The position numbers and the translations under genes were made by a program. A DNA stretch of 64,000 nucleotides, from contig CM029121.1 of NCBI GenBank assembly GCA_016859345.1, forward strand, positions 9,872,411 to 9,936,410, given 5' to 3'. Shown here piece by piece: positions 39,851-52,347 of this stretch. Positions within the stretch are counted from its first letter, which is position 1, and each line of letters opens with the position of its first letter. Below the pieces are notes generated by a model that was given only the letters and a program-made list of their open reading frames with translations, was not told the DNA's origin and did not search any database. Source of the stretch: Istiophorus platypterus (taxonomy: Eukaryota; Chordata; Actinopteri; Istiophoriformes; Istiophoridae).

Positions 39851-40094
39851 GTCCGGAAGTAAACACAGACCCGACCCACTGTGTGTCTCCTGTGCGTGAA
39901 ATGCGTATCACGCAGGGCTGAGGACATGGAAGCGGTGGGATATGTAGTTAGCATGTCAGGGGGAGAAAAGATAAAAAAATCGGTGTCCACGCTATAGGTA
40001 GGCGTCCACAACCAAAACGCTCTGACGAGGACGATTTCATCTGCTGTTGACTTCCCATCGAGCACGTTTTGTGAGATGCCCGCTCATTGCAGGG

Positions 40095-40315
40095 CAGCGG
40101 TTCCCAACCTGAGGACCAGGATCCCCTAAGGGCTCCAAAGATAATGATGAGGGGGGTCATTGATGGAAGAAGGAAAACAACCAAATTTCCCTGCTCGGTT
40201 TTTCTTGTGAAATTCCACATACATTCACCTCTCAAGATATAACGTGGTCGCAGCGAGCCACAAATAGAAACGGGTCATTAAAAGGAGACACAAGCCAAAC
40301 ATCTGGAAACCTCTG
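40095..40315. mobile_element. hAT-like non-autonomous element (MITE)
   Basis: It begins cagcggttcccaacctgagg and ends ctggaaacctctg, giving degenerate terminal inverted repeats typical of hAT elements of the CAGGGGTTCCCAACC type. The internal gggtcattaaaaggagacac also fits such elements. The flanking octamers ttgcaggg and ttctagga agree at 5 of 8 positions, so a worn target-site duplication is possible. It has no coding capacity. Confidence 0.65.
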
Positions 40316-40601
40316 TTCTAGGAAGACCTCTCAAATAACAAAATAGCCCAACCTGATAGCTTTGCCTTCATGCGTTTCATCTTTTCTTATCCAATGCATG
40401 TAGGGGTTTATGTGACAGGACAAGCTCCTCCGGGCATAGGTATCATGGTTTTTGTTCTGAAAATCCTGTGCGACTGCTTCTGGGTCCCAAAACCACAGAG
40501 GCCCCTAATGCCTTGGGTTTAATGCATTTTCAGTTGGTTTTGGTAATCTGATAGATGGCAGCTAAATGTGGGCAGCTAAAGCTTAATATCAGAAAAGTCA
40601 A

Positions 40602-40602
<1 letters not shown>

Positions 40603-40646
<44 letters not shown>
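40603..40646. repeat. (TA)n microsatellite
   Basis: About 44 bp of pure TA. Confidence 0.95.
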
Positions 40647-40647
<1 letters not shown>

Positions 40648-43600
40648 TTATCTCAAAGAGCCTTTTCATTTTGGTTTACATTGTACCACCAACGAACCGA
40701 TATAGAGAAATCTTTAGACCAGGTGGTGTCATTCCAGCACAGGAGCACTAGTGGATTTCATAGTCTTTGGGTAAATAATGAATCTGCCCTGTGTAGTTTG
40801 CTGTATTCCATTTGCCGGAGCGTATGCCCATTTATTTAGAATTTTCAATGCAACTTCAACATTAAATCAAAACACAGAACAGGTAGAACCCTTCTAACAA
40901 AACCCAGAGAAATGTCTTTGGCGACCATAAGTCTCAACAGAAAGGCATTTGTGTGCACCGACCCCTCTCTGTGAACCTGCGCAGGCACGTCGGTTACAGT
41001 AATGAACAATATATCACTGGTTAAATTATTGTACAGTGTCAGCCACTGTTCAAATTGTTCTCAGGAACTGCCTGTCCTCAGACAGAAGAAGCTGCTTTTT
41101 ATGCTTAGTTATTTATTTTATTGCATGCTCTCTTTACTTAACTGATGACCCGCCTGCCACTCTACTCTTCATTTAGCCATGCAAGATGACATTTGATGAG
41201 TTACAGCAGATTAACTCAGAGAAATGTCAGTGGTGGCCATAAGTCTTTATCACTTCCCTTTTTTTCAGTTCAGGGGATCTATTTTGGTACAAGAATATAT
41301 TTAGTCACATAATTCTTTGTCTACCCCTGCCCTAACCTCAACCCTTGCCCATTCACTATATGTGCAGTAGCTTTAATAGCTGTTTCCACTCTTTCATTCC
41401 CTGCTCTCCTTTCACCAGTTTTCCTCTTTAAGAAAACCATCAATCAAGCGGACAGAGTTTGCCAAGATGGGATCAATATATACTGTGCCCTGCAAAAAAC
41501 GAGTGGTCCCCTCTTGCCTGTTTCTCTCTGAGAAACCTTTAAAGCAAGACTTATGGTTGGCATCAGCTATTAACATTCCTCTCTTCCTTCTTCTTCTTCT
41601 CCTGCCTCACCATCGCTTTACTTCCTCCCCCCTTTCTTTTCTTTCTCTTCCACACTCCACTCTGCATCCTCAGGCTTCTATAAATAACAGTAGCACACAG
41701 GCACTGAGGGGGCATTGAGAACGGAGGCCCTGTTAACAGGAGGCAGAGCCACACGATTGGCTGGTTGACGCTCCAGCACCCTGCCGGCCTCCAATCAGAT
41801 CACTGAGAGGCGGAGTTACAGTGATGACTGACAGGAGGTTTGTGGACAGGTCAAGCCAGATGTAGTGCCATTATCAGCCACACAGGGGCGGTGTGGGATG
41901 ACTGTTGACGCCAGGCCTGTGGGGACGAGACACCGACTTTAATTCAGTTTACTCGAGCCTCAGTTTTATAGCAACTACCAATGTTTTTGGATAAATATGA
42001 AAGAAAACACAGGAAAGTCTGTTCGAGATGCAGCAATGCCAATTTTTATATCCTGATTCTTGCTCTGACACCTAAACTCTGATCTAATACCAGCTTTTTT
42101 CCCTGCTTTCAATATGAAATCAGTGCACTTTGTGTATATTTTGTAATTAACATTAGACTATAGTAAATATGTATCTCTACAGTTTACAAAATTGTGTTGT
42201 TAGTATTTCATAACAGCAGTGTCTAAGGAACCATAATTAATGTATGGGCTCATACAAATTGTAAAAACCCAATTCCTTAAATGTTTTTCAAAAACCTGAA
42301 ACAATCAGATTTAGGCTAAATATAGGTTTTATAAAAGGGTCAGCTCTGATTAGCTAAATTTAAAAATAGTCACTCAGTCTTTAGTTTGTTTTTCTATGTG
42401 CTTCCAATACAATCTAGCTATGCTGAGGGTTTGTTTAATGTGTCCCTGTTTAAAGATACCAAGATCCTACTCTTGAGATTTCTGGCTCCATCCCAAAACA
42501 ATGGAATTGAATGAAGTTTTGTGTGTGGTGCTCAGCATTTAGAAGTTAATTAGTAATAATCCAAAAAAAAACTGTCTTTGAACAGAAACAGTATCCCTGT
42601 TACAGAAAAATTCCATTCACATCCATCTTGTAGGGTTTAATTGGGATATAAAAAAAACAATCTGTATGTCTGGACATCAACCAAATAAGAATATATGTAT
42701 ATTTGTAATTTTGGACCCATTTTGACATGTAACAGCAGGAAATGCTCAGGTGTAAATAATACAGTTAATGATGGCTCAGGTCCATAGAGCTGCTTCAGGT
42801 TCAGGTTCTGTTGTGCATGCTGGCTGACTGTGACACTCCCTGGGACACTCACTGATTATAAAAGGATCAATAATGTCATTAGTTACAACCATGCTTTTCC
42901 TATTAGGATGAAATGTGTGCTGTGAAAAAGTCTCTCTCCCCTTCATCCTCTCTGTGAACTCTTTTGGAAACCTAAAATTTATGACAAACTCCCATTACCA
43001 AATTCATGACAGCATTTTTGGATGACTACAGTGACCTAAGATCAGTCTAGTGAGCTATGTTTTCTTCTCACAAGGATATATACCCACAACCTGTTACCAG
43101 AGCTGGTGCCAGAGATGAGCTGTGTGGGAAAACAAGCTGGGCTCTGGTCAGGTGCCTGTCTGAGTTAGCCAAGGTCACTTCCTGAAATCCATCCACTAGT
43201 CAATGCTGAGCCATCCGGGGGTCGATATGTTCCCAGTCCGCAAAATCACAATGGGTGCATTGCAAGAGAGAGATCTGCGTCCATTTATCCAGAGAGATAC
43301 AGTCAGTGGATTTAGTAGAAACGACAAGTTGCAAGTTGACAGCGTTAAGTTAAATGCTATCATTGTTAACTTTATTAGGTTCAAATTAAGGCGGGAGAGC
43401 AAGGATGTTGATTAAACTGGACAGTGCTTGTAGTATTGTTATGGATGGCATATTATAAACATTATGTCATTTAACGAAGCTGTTGGGAAGCAAAATTTAT
43501 ACCTTAAAATATAATTACAGCATCTTACAATAGATTGTTCTCAGCATACATAGCAGGGACTGTAAAATGTCTGCTGTAAAGAAGTGACAAAGGCTCCGCA

Positions 43601-43982
43601 AATAGGGAAAATTATGAGACTCACAAAAGTTGTGTCGTCAGAAGGCCATTTTCGCTGGTGGCATTACACTTTAGAGCTATTTTCTTTTCTTTTATAGTGG
43701 CCATCTTGAGAAGCTGCTTGAAGATTGTGTCAGTTCAAATATCTATTCAGAGCACAGCAGAGAAACACTGTGCTTGTCCTACTCTGACATGCCCAAATAT
43801 TTTCTGGCCTATGGAACAGTGGAGAAGTGTATGGCCTTTTTCATGTGGACGTACACAAGCTTCTGTACATACACACTGCATGTATCTGCAGTGTGTTAAC
43901 ACTCATGATCGGTAATTTCGTTTATCAAGCCACTGTCTCCGTGCTCCAGTGTTTGTGTGGAGAGTGACTTATGACCTGTTGA

Positions 43983-44048
43983 GTGTGTGTGTCACAGTAA
44001 CCTATGTTGCAACTGCAACTGCAACATAGGTTACTGTGACACACACAC
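43983..44048. repeat. perfect 29-bp inverted repeat with 8-nt loop
   Basis: Arm 43983-44011 (outer half GT dinucleotides, inner half gtcacagtaacctatgttgc) is exactly complementary to 44020-44048. The loop is actgcaac. Beyond the arms the pairing stops. Confidence 0.97.
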
Positions 44049-44190
44049 ACGCACACTCCTTTTGCATACACTTCACACATTTGTTGAGTTATCAAGATGA
44101 GAGAAAAAAAAAAACACACCTCTGGCTTTTTCTTTCCCTAAACCCTTTTGAGCTGTTTTTTGATCAGAAAGAGATTATGTGAGAATGTGA

Positions 44191-44241
44191 AAACACATAC
44201 ACACACACACACACAAACACATAAAAACGCAAACACACACC
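44191..44241. repeat. (CA)n microsatellite, interrupted
   Basis: CA tract with AAA and TAAAA interruptions. Confidence 0.85.
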
Positions 44242-44422
44242 ACATACCTATAGATCAGCTCAGTGCTGCCATGGTGAGTGAGGTATTGGCTGCAGCATGA
44301 CTGATATGATTTATTCATAGCTGGCAGTGGTAACTCAAAAAGCCATTAGAAGGCATTAAAATAGAGACATCTCACATTACTCTTGCATGAATTATAAATG
44401 CTTAATAGATGCAGTGAGGAAT

Positions 44423-44456
44423 ATGTGTGTGTGTGTGTATGTGTGTGTATGTGTGT
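44423..44456. repeat. (GT)n microsatellite with GTAT interruptions
   Basis: A 34-bp GT tract with two tat interruptions. Confidence 0.9.
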
Positions 44457-45132
44457 TTTTACATAAATTGCACGATAACTAGATTTGACGTTTGTTTTGT
44501 AGCTTTATATGGACAATTTGTATGAACACATAGAAATACAACTTTTGACTGGAGGTGTTTCATTCCAAAAACTGATTAATATTAGTTCAGATTCAAAAAT
44601 GAAAAAAATATACACAAAACCTGAAAACAAAGTTCAAGATCTCCAAATCCCTTCTTCAATATCTGAGCTCAGTATAAACTCACATTTGAATATGATTCAT
44701 GCAATTTGTCGAAATATCACCAACAGCTAAAGGGAAGACTTAGTTATGTTAAAAAATAAAACACAAAGCCTTTCTATTAGTTCATTATCAATCTGTCTTC
44801 TTAATATGGAAAATATGAAAATGAGCAAACTGCATGTTGTCCACATGCTCTTTGTGTATATTATGTCTTAACTGTTTCATGAAACAATATTTTAATGAAA
44901 ACCCATAACTGGCTCCAGGCACACAGGCAGATTTTTGTGCGTGTGTGTGTGTGTGTGTTGTGTCATAGACATGTTTACTGTAAGCAGTCTGATCTCATCA
45001 CTGATGGATTCATCTTCAGTATCTCAATAATAATCACATAATATAAGGTGATGATAATGGCCACTTACACAACTGGGTTTCATATTGTCTGCACCGCCGA
45101 GTCAGTCTGCCTGTGTGTCGGTTCAGTATATA

Positions 45133-45146
45133 ATGTGTGTGTGTGC

Positions 45147-45218
<72 letters not shown>

Positions 45219-45233
45219 GTGTGCGTGTGTGTT
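45133..45233. repeat. (GT)n microsatellite
   Basis: About 100 bp of GT with a few GC and TT interruptions. Cys/Val-rich ORFs through it are artefacts. Confidence 0.95.
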
Positions 45234-46831
45234 CGTTCTCGTGCTTGTGTCACTGCTGGCTCCACACTGACGGCTGATGTCTTGGTGCTTGAGTCAGTCT
45301 TAGCCACATTACTCATGTCTGAAGACCTACCTGGCTCCAGCACTCCAGTCACAGAAAGACAGACAGAGGTGGAGGAGAGAAAGAAGGTGATGGGGGGGTT
45401 AAGATAAAGGGAGAAGTGAAACCAAAAAAAACATTAGGGATTTTCTGAGAGGGAAACAGGGGCAGCTGGATGCTGCACAGTCTTGGTCATGGTGCATGGA
45501 ACCCTAACGAACAAGTCTACTGAACAGTAAAAGCACGATGTTTTAATGCATCCAATTTTCCATGAACACAATGATACAGCCCCCCCCCCCAGCACCACTC
45601 CAACCCAACCCCCTCTCTGTTTCAATCAGACATGAAATCATTTTCAGCCAGAAGCAACTCAACAGAAATAGCTTGCATGCGGCTCTGAGGTCATAGGCAG
45701 GGAGAGGAGAAATGATAACAGAGAGAAAGCCACAGACACTGTGTTTCAGCAGCAAGCAGTCTGCTGTGAGAGATTCAGCCTTTGTCTTAGCAACGTACAA
45801 GTCATCATGTCTTTGTGCTTTCTCAAGCCGTCTTCCACAAATAACAGCCCCAATCACGGTCAGCTGTTTTCCAAATGAGGCTGCCTGGAGGTATCACGGT
45901 GTTTTCGCATTTATGGCCTATAAGGATGAATAAGATATTTTAATATTAAAAAAATTCTACAAATAATTAATGCATTTCTTACATTTTGCTCAGTGAATTA
46001 AGTGAAGTCAAAACAAGCTTGTTACCATTTTAGTAATAAATTGTTTTGTAAACAAAACCTCATTGACGATAGGCGTGGGGATATATTCACAGTATATAAC
46101 GCATGTGGCTTTTGATTAACAGCAGCTATTTATAATATTTTAACGGGGGCACCTGTGTAAAAACTGGATGTCTAAAATTGCAAGCCATATATTAGAGAAC
46201 AATTTTCAGATGCTATCTATAAAAGCTTAGATTTTTGATTGATTAAGAAACATTTCCATTCTAATTGAGGTGTTATAAGATGTAATAGTTAAAGATAGCG
46301 ATTAAGTCATCATACGAAAGTAAGTTTTTTTTATCTATGTAAAGTTTATCCAGAATGAGAAAAAAGTGAAAAAAAATCAATTTTACTTTAGGCACTGTAG
46401 TTTGATAAAAGCAAAAATGGGTTGATTACTCTATTCAAAGTATCAAATGCAACTCTATATTATTGATTCAGTCAGGAATACCTTTAATGTCAACACTGGT
46501 TTCACCAGAAAAAGATGTTTTAAATAGCTCGCCACTGATCATTCCAATGGATTACCTACAATTTAAGGCAATAAGAAGAGGAAAGTGTCATACAAGAGCA
46601 ATAGTCAGGGCCCTGAAAACACTAGAAAGGGGACAGCTGTGGAACTTAATGTGGCTTGGTCTTCAGAGGTTGGTTTCAAAAACTCCTGAGCTCTGCAACC
46701 TGAGGGAAAACCATCGACAACTAAGATTATGGTCGTCTCCTTTTCATAACCGCCTTGATGTTCCATAGAGACGGGGCATTGTTTGACCTTGTGTCAGCGC
46801 CACCACATCCACTGACTATAATAGTAGGAAC

Positions 46832-46833
46832 AG

Positions 46834-46921
<88 letters not shown>

Positions 46922-46933
46922 TGTGTGTGTGTG
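46832..46933. repeat. (GT)n microsatellite
   Basis: About 100 bp, nearly pure GT. Confidence 0.95.
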
Positions 46934-47761
46934 ACTGAATGTTGATGCATTGACGGGGTTTGGACCTGGGCAGAGAGTGCTGATGGGGCTGACGCCGGGG
47001 GAGAGAGTGAGAGTTGCAGTTTGTCCACCATTAGAAAGAGAGAGAGAGATGTCAGCACCGACAGCTGCTTTAGTCAGCACTTTGAGCATACATACGCACA
47101 CATGCACACACACTCACTGACAGAGAAGGGGGTGTGCACAGTGTACAGAGAGGAAATGAAGATACGAACACTCATTTAAGTTCATTTCCGAAAACAGGAG
47201 CTAAGCGAAACCTGACGACCGAGGTGCATTCAGTCCGCCGCTGCCTTGACTCGTGGTACAAAAGTATCGATCGCCTCTTCACCTTCCTGTCGGGGGACAA
47301 AGCGGACGGAGCTGCTGAGTTTTACTGCAGTTTGACTGGGAGCCAGCAGTAGGTGGCAGCAGTCAGTTGCACAACATGTACCTGAGGAATCAGAGCGACT
47401 GTGTGTCTGCTCTCTGATGCTGCTCAAGGCTCTACGCATCCCATCAACTTTATATATTGAGATGATCATTCATATGATTTTACAAAAATCAACCAGGTGG
47501 ATCTCTATTATTACTATGACTCATTTCAGTGAGTGCTTTTGTTGTTGTTCGTATCAAACACTCCAGACAGCACAGTATGTCCCTTGCAGCCTGTCTTTGT
47601 TTTCCACCGATTTGCCAGTCTAGACACTCCCTCTCGACTTGCTGTAACGCTGTGGTGTGCAACACGCAGGTGGCCATGATAACACTAACTGCATTAAACT
47701 GGATTACCTGAGGCATGCTGAGCCTCAAGGCCAGCCAGGGATTCCTCCTCACCACAGGCCT

Positions 47762-47947
47762 CACACACACACACACACGCATGCATGCACACACACACAT
47801 GCACACGTGCACACACACACATGAAAAGGCACACACACATAGACACACACACATGCACAGGCACACACTCACACACACACAATTTTGAATGAGCACATGC
47901 ACACAAACACATGCACACATGCACATGCACACACACACACACACATG

Positions 47948-47983
<36 letters not shown>

Positions 47984-48150
47984 TGCACAGGCACACACAC
48001 ACACAGACATACACACATCTGCACAGGCACACACATACACATTCAAATGGGCACAGGCACACGAACACATGCACACATGCACATGCACACATACATATGA
48101 ACACATGCACACACACACACAAACACACACACACACACGCACACACACTC
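47762..48150. repeat. 390-bp complex CA/CATGCA minisatellite array
   Basis: Irregular repetition of cacacacatgcacacac, cacaggcacac and cacatgcacatgc units with unique islands (for example aattttgaatgagc and attcaaatgggc). Two larger, similar sub-blocks recur, from gcacacacactcacac-type motifs through gagcacatgcacacaaacac. Long ORFs on both strands are repeat translations. Confidence 0.93.
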
Positions 48151-48214
48151 ACTCTGCAATAAAATGCTGCATGATCTCCATTTATTCATTTATTTTCACT
48201 TTTCCACTCACAAT

Positions 48215-48611
48215 GATGAGTAAAATGAAAATAAAGACGATGAATGAAATATGAATATGCATGAGGCAGCAGCAGGCAGGAGCAGGAATAATATACACAT
48301 ATGTTTGTGTGCAAGGCTCTTTTCTGGCCTGGCGTAGAGCAGAGGGGAAGTACCGCAGGCTGCCCGGCCTCTCAGCCCACAGGCTTGCTGCAACTGCAAA
48401 TGCTGTCCTGTTTTTTATTATTTCATTTATTTCATTTCACTGAGTTGTAATTTAATTTAAAATGAAGAAATGACATGAATTATCACATGCATGCACTTAT
48501 GCAGCAGCAGGAAGAATATTGGACACGACACATTGTGTTGTAGGCTCTTTTTTTTCTGGCCTGGCGAGCAGCAGGGAGAGTACAGGCTGCCCGGCCTCTC
48601 AGCCCACAGGG
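48215..48611. repeat. diverged tandem duplication, about 230-bp period
   Basis: Copy 1 is about 48215-48383 and copy 2 about 48455-48610. Shared landmarks in order are gcagcagcagg (48266 and 48501), ctggcctggcg, caggctgcccggcctctc and agcccacagg (48374 and 48601). The offsets are 227-235 bp. Confidence 0.85.
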
Positions 48612-49978
48612 CCTGACTTTTTGCCCGCTTGCGTGAGAGATGGATAGGGATGAGAGAGAGGTTAGAGGGAGGGAGACACACGGAGAGAAATAGTAGGAGC
48701 GAGCGGGCTGCCAGACTACAGGGTTATATAAGGACAAGAGTTTTCCATGGAAAAAAGAAATGCTGTTGGGAGTCAGTCATTCCTGGTGACGTGCGGAAAA
48801 GCGTGGAATGCTGTGCTGACGCAACTTTCAAGCAGTGAACGTCTGTGATGAGTGTGTGTTTGAGATGAAGGTGTGTGAAAAGGAGCGACGCGCGGGGAAG
48901 AGAAACAGGAGGAGAAAGTGGGCATGTTCTGTGAAAATATTTGTGTGTGTGTGTGTGTGTGGGTGCACTTTGGATGTGTGCGTGAGTGGAAAGGGAGAGA
49001 GCCTGCTGACGCAACAGTTCCCTAACTGTTTCCATATAGAAGGCCTGGGACCAGGCGCCAGGCAGCTCCTCAGCATGGATGTGTCTGGTACCCATCAGCC
49101 ACCATGAGAGGGAGGGTACACGCTCGCACACTCACACATGCGTGTTCACACGAGCTTCACTGTCATACAGTGAGCATTCATTCACTCACGTACATGTCAC
49201 TTCATGTACTGTGCACGTGCATTTAAACAGCTTGTATTCATGCAGAAACACAAAAATGCATATAAACTCGCGAGGGTACTCGTATATGCATGCCACAGTC
49301 ATATGCACACACACACACACACAGTACTTTCATACAAACATGCACATACAGTACAAAAAGATGGGTGACAAATTAAAGGAAAAACCCCAATAAATGAGCG
49401 TAGAAACACGAAATATAGATGCTACCATAGCTGAAGACCTAAGGTGTTCTCGAACACCATCATCTATAGGGAATGTCGTTTGGATAAATGGTAATCATCC
49501 CTGCAATAGAGTCCCAGATACTTGGAAAATATACTTACTAAACCCTAAGAATGTTAACAATAATAAACATCTCATACCCATCCATTAAAATACACATGCA
49601 AATATATGTAGTCAGCGAATGCAAACATAGAAATGTATCCCATATCTAAACACACACTTTCTTTGTCTCCACAGGCACGCATTTGCGTTCTTTCGTGCTG
49701 ACTGTGCGGCTTTGACTTTCCCATGTATTTGTTGGAGTAAAAAAAAAAAAACAACAACATGTGAAGTAAAGACGCACTGAAGCCAGTTAAGATATAAATA
49801 AAAACTGGGAAAAAGATGAAACATTGCATCGGAATGCTATTTGAAAAAGTACAGTACACTGGCAACAGGAAACCTGCATAGAAGTGCAGACTTCAGCAGA
49901 GCGGCAGGGAGACTGTAGACGGGCAAGTTACCGGAGAAGCGGATCCATATAATACGAGCTGAGGGGCACCTTGAAAAA

Positions 49979-49981
<3 letters not shown>

Positions 49982-50030
<49 letters not shown>
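49982..50030. repeat. (CA)n microsatellite
   Basis: Pure CA of about 49 bp. Confidence 0.95.
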
Positions 50031-50893
50031 ATATTGGAAGCATATCGTGATAGGATTATCCATTGTGATCCAGGTGATATATACACACACCGACATGTGG
50101 GGTAGGCCGGTCATTAGAATGAAAGTGAGAAAGTGGGATTTACCATGTCTTTGATTAGCGTGGTGGTCTTGTCAGGGAGAATTCCCATGATGGCCATAAA
50201 ACAAAGACACACACACACAAACACACACACACAGCACTGTTCGCACATGCACATGAAAAGCAGAGGGACTCAGCTGGAGATGCTGGTAATGCCATTACCT
50301 CTGCCTGTCTCCTATTGGACTCAGTAAAATGCTCATTAAGACACTATTGTGCTCACTAAAAAAGGCCAAAGGCCATCTGGTTCTGCATGTGTGTATGTGT
50401 GTGTGTTTCTTTGCTGCTCCTCCTTAGATCAATTGTCGCTCCCAGAACAACACACCAGTTGTTCCAGCTAGATTAAACCAAATGGTGGGGATTTGGGAGT
50501 AATGCTTTGTTTGCGGAGAGATGTCGTTTGATTGCGCAAGGTGAAATTCCACCATGACATCATGAAACCAAAACTGCCTTTGTAGTCAGGCCCCCATTGA
50601 GGGGACTCGATGAAATGGCCCCCTGGATTCGGAGGCTATTTTTTTGTGACATCGGCGAACACTGTGTCCTCTGGGGGCAAATACCTCCCTTTGTCTTTCT
50701 CTTTCTCACACGAACACAAACACACACACTACGACCTGATCTCATTCTCTCATCCCCTGGAGGTGAGCTCTGTTCAAACACATCTCATCATTGGCAAACA
50801 CCGCATCCTCACCAACCCCCCCCCCATTATCGTGCCCATGGACATAGTGGGATAAGGGAGAGGTGGAGAGGGGGGGTAAGACCTGGGATACAG

Positions 50894-50894
<1 letters not shown>

Positions 50895-50926
<32 letters not shown>
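50895..50926. repeat. (GT)n microsatellite
   Basis: Pure GT of about 32 bp. Confidence 0.95.
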
Positions 50927-50927
<1 letters not shown>

Positions 50928-51379
50928 TGATGGAGAGAAGAGGAAGCAGAGGGATAGGGAGTGACTCTGAGGGAAGACAGGGAAACACAGGTCGACGTCC
51001 ATTAGAGCCCTTCCCCTTAGGTCCCTTCCCTTCTGAGGCCGAGAAAAATCACCAACCTCTGTGTTCTCGCGTATTTCCTTGAATAGCTTGTGAGCTTGCA
51101 ACGCCAGAAACCTTTACATCTCTCTTTTGAAACTGTAAATCGTCTTCTGAATCATGATTAACAGCCTGCGTTCACTTTTCTATAGACATTTTCAGTGACC
51201 CTGTAACCAAAAAAAAGGTATTTACGCCATCAAGGAATGTTGCCTTTACACGCTTGAATAATTCGATATAATTTTGAAGTGCTTTACTTGTTTAATTTCA
51301 TGTTCTGCTACTTGATGCATATACTCCACTAGTTTTCAGAGAAGGTATTTTACTTTTGAGGAAATATGCATATTTCCTT

Positions 51380-51545
51380 TCTTACTGAGAGTTAGATACA
51401 AAGATGAATACTACTCTCAAGTCTGTACGCCAAATACGTAACTACAGCCAACAGCAGGTTGGCCATGCTGAGCTTAGCTCGGAAATAGCTAACCAGATAA
51501 CCAGACTCTGTCTAACCCTAACTACATCACAACTGTCAGTTTGTT
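51380..51545 (+). mobile_element. dispersed teleost repeat, copy 2 (5' part)
   Basis: gagttagatacaaagatgaa, tactactctcaagtctgtac, ctacagccaacagcaggttg and gctgagcttagctcggaaat match the 5' half of the family whose other copy lies at 9205-9480. The 3' half is missing or decayed. Confidence 0.65.
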
Positions 51546-52294
51546 ACACTTTGGTTATTGAATAGATTAAACAGAAAACATAACGTAGTTAGTAGAGACC
51601 TTTAGAGGTGATGACAGTTGGATTTTGATTTCTTTGTTAGCCAACTTCTCTTTGTGGTAGCTTCATATTTAAATACATTTGGAAAAGTAAGATTTTGAGT
51701 GCAGGGCTTTTCCTTTACATTGTATTGTATTTACCTTTCTTCTGCTACCGTTAACACTTGTCTTGAACTGCCTTCCAAGCTTAGAACATCAAAAGCAATA
51801 ATCTGGTGTAAAGTTTGTAATAGTGCAGCCATGTTTTTCTAGAAAGTAATTTCCCATTTATCTTCTCTATTAAATATTTCACCATCACATTAGCATAAGG
51901 AAGCAAGTAGCACTGCCAGTGTTTGGGGAAAAAATAAAATCAATATAGCTGTGTTGTGTGGTCAGAGTGGAATTTCTTAAACACAAAATCAATAGCATGA
52001 GTCCAGGACTCCGAATGTCGTAATGTGTTGTCCGTCTGTTGGGTGGAATTCCGTCCATGGCCCTGTTCAGCCCCAATGCAAGAAAACAAGAAGAAGAAGG
52101 AGAAGCAGAGAGGCGTTTGTATTTTGTCATGTCTGTATTTTTGTCTCATTTTCACAAAACATGTACAGGGGAAGGAAAAGCCTTTCAATAGAACCTGAGG
52201 TATTTTTGCATCAAGCAGCCTAAGGAATCAGGATTTTCTTTTAAAAACTCATCTAAATTCATCAGTGTTTTAGATGCATTGCTATTTACACAAC

Positions 52295-52296
<2 letters not shown>

Positions 52297-52347
<51 letters not shown>
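52297..52347. repeat. (AAT)n trinucleotide microsatellite
   Basis: About 17 AAT units, uninterrupted. Confidence 0.95.

Noticed and set aside
46463..46768. 101-codon plus-strand ORF (MIQSGIPLMSTLVSPEKDVL…)
   Set aside because: No homology recognised and it is isolated in AT-rich intergenic sequence; a chance ORF is the simplest reading.
47489..48152. 219- and 152-codon Cys/Val-rich ORFs and opposing Thr/His-rich ORFs
   Set aside because: All are translations of the CA/CATGCA repeat array; every frame stays open because the repeat lacks stop codons.
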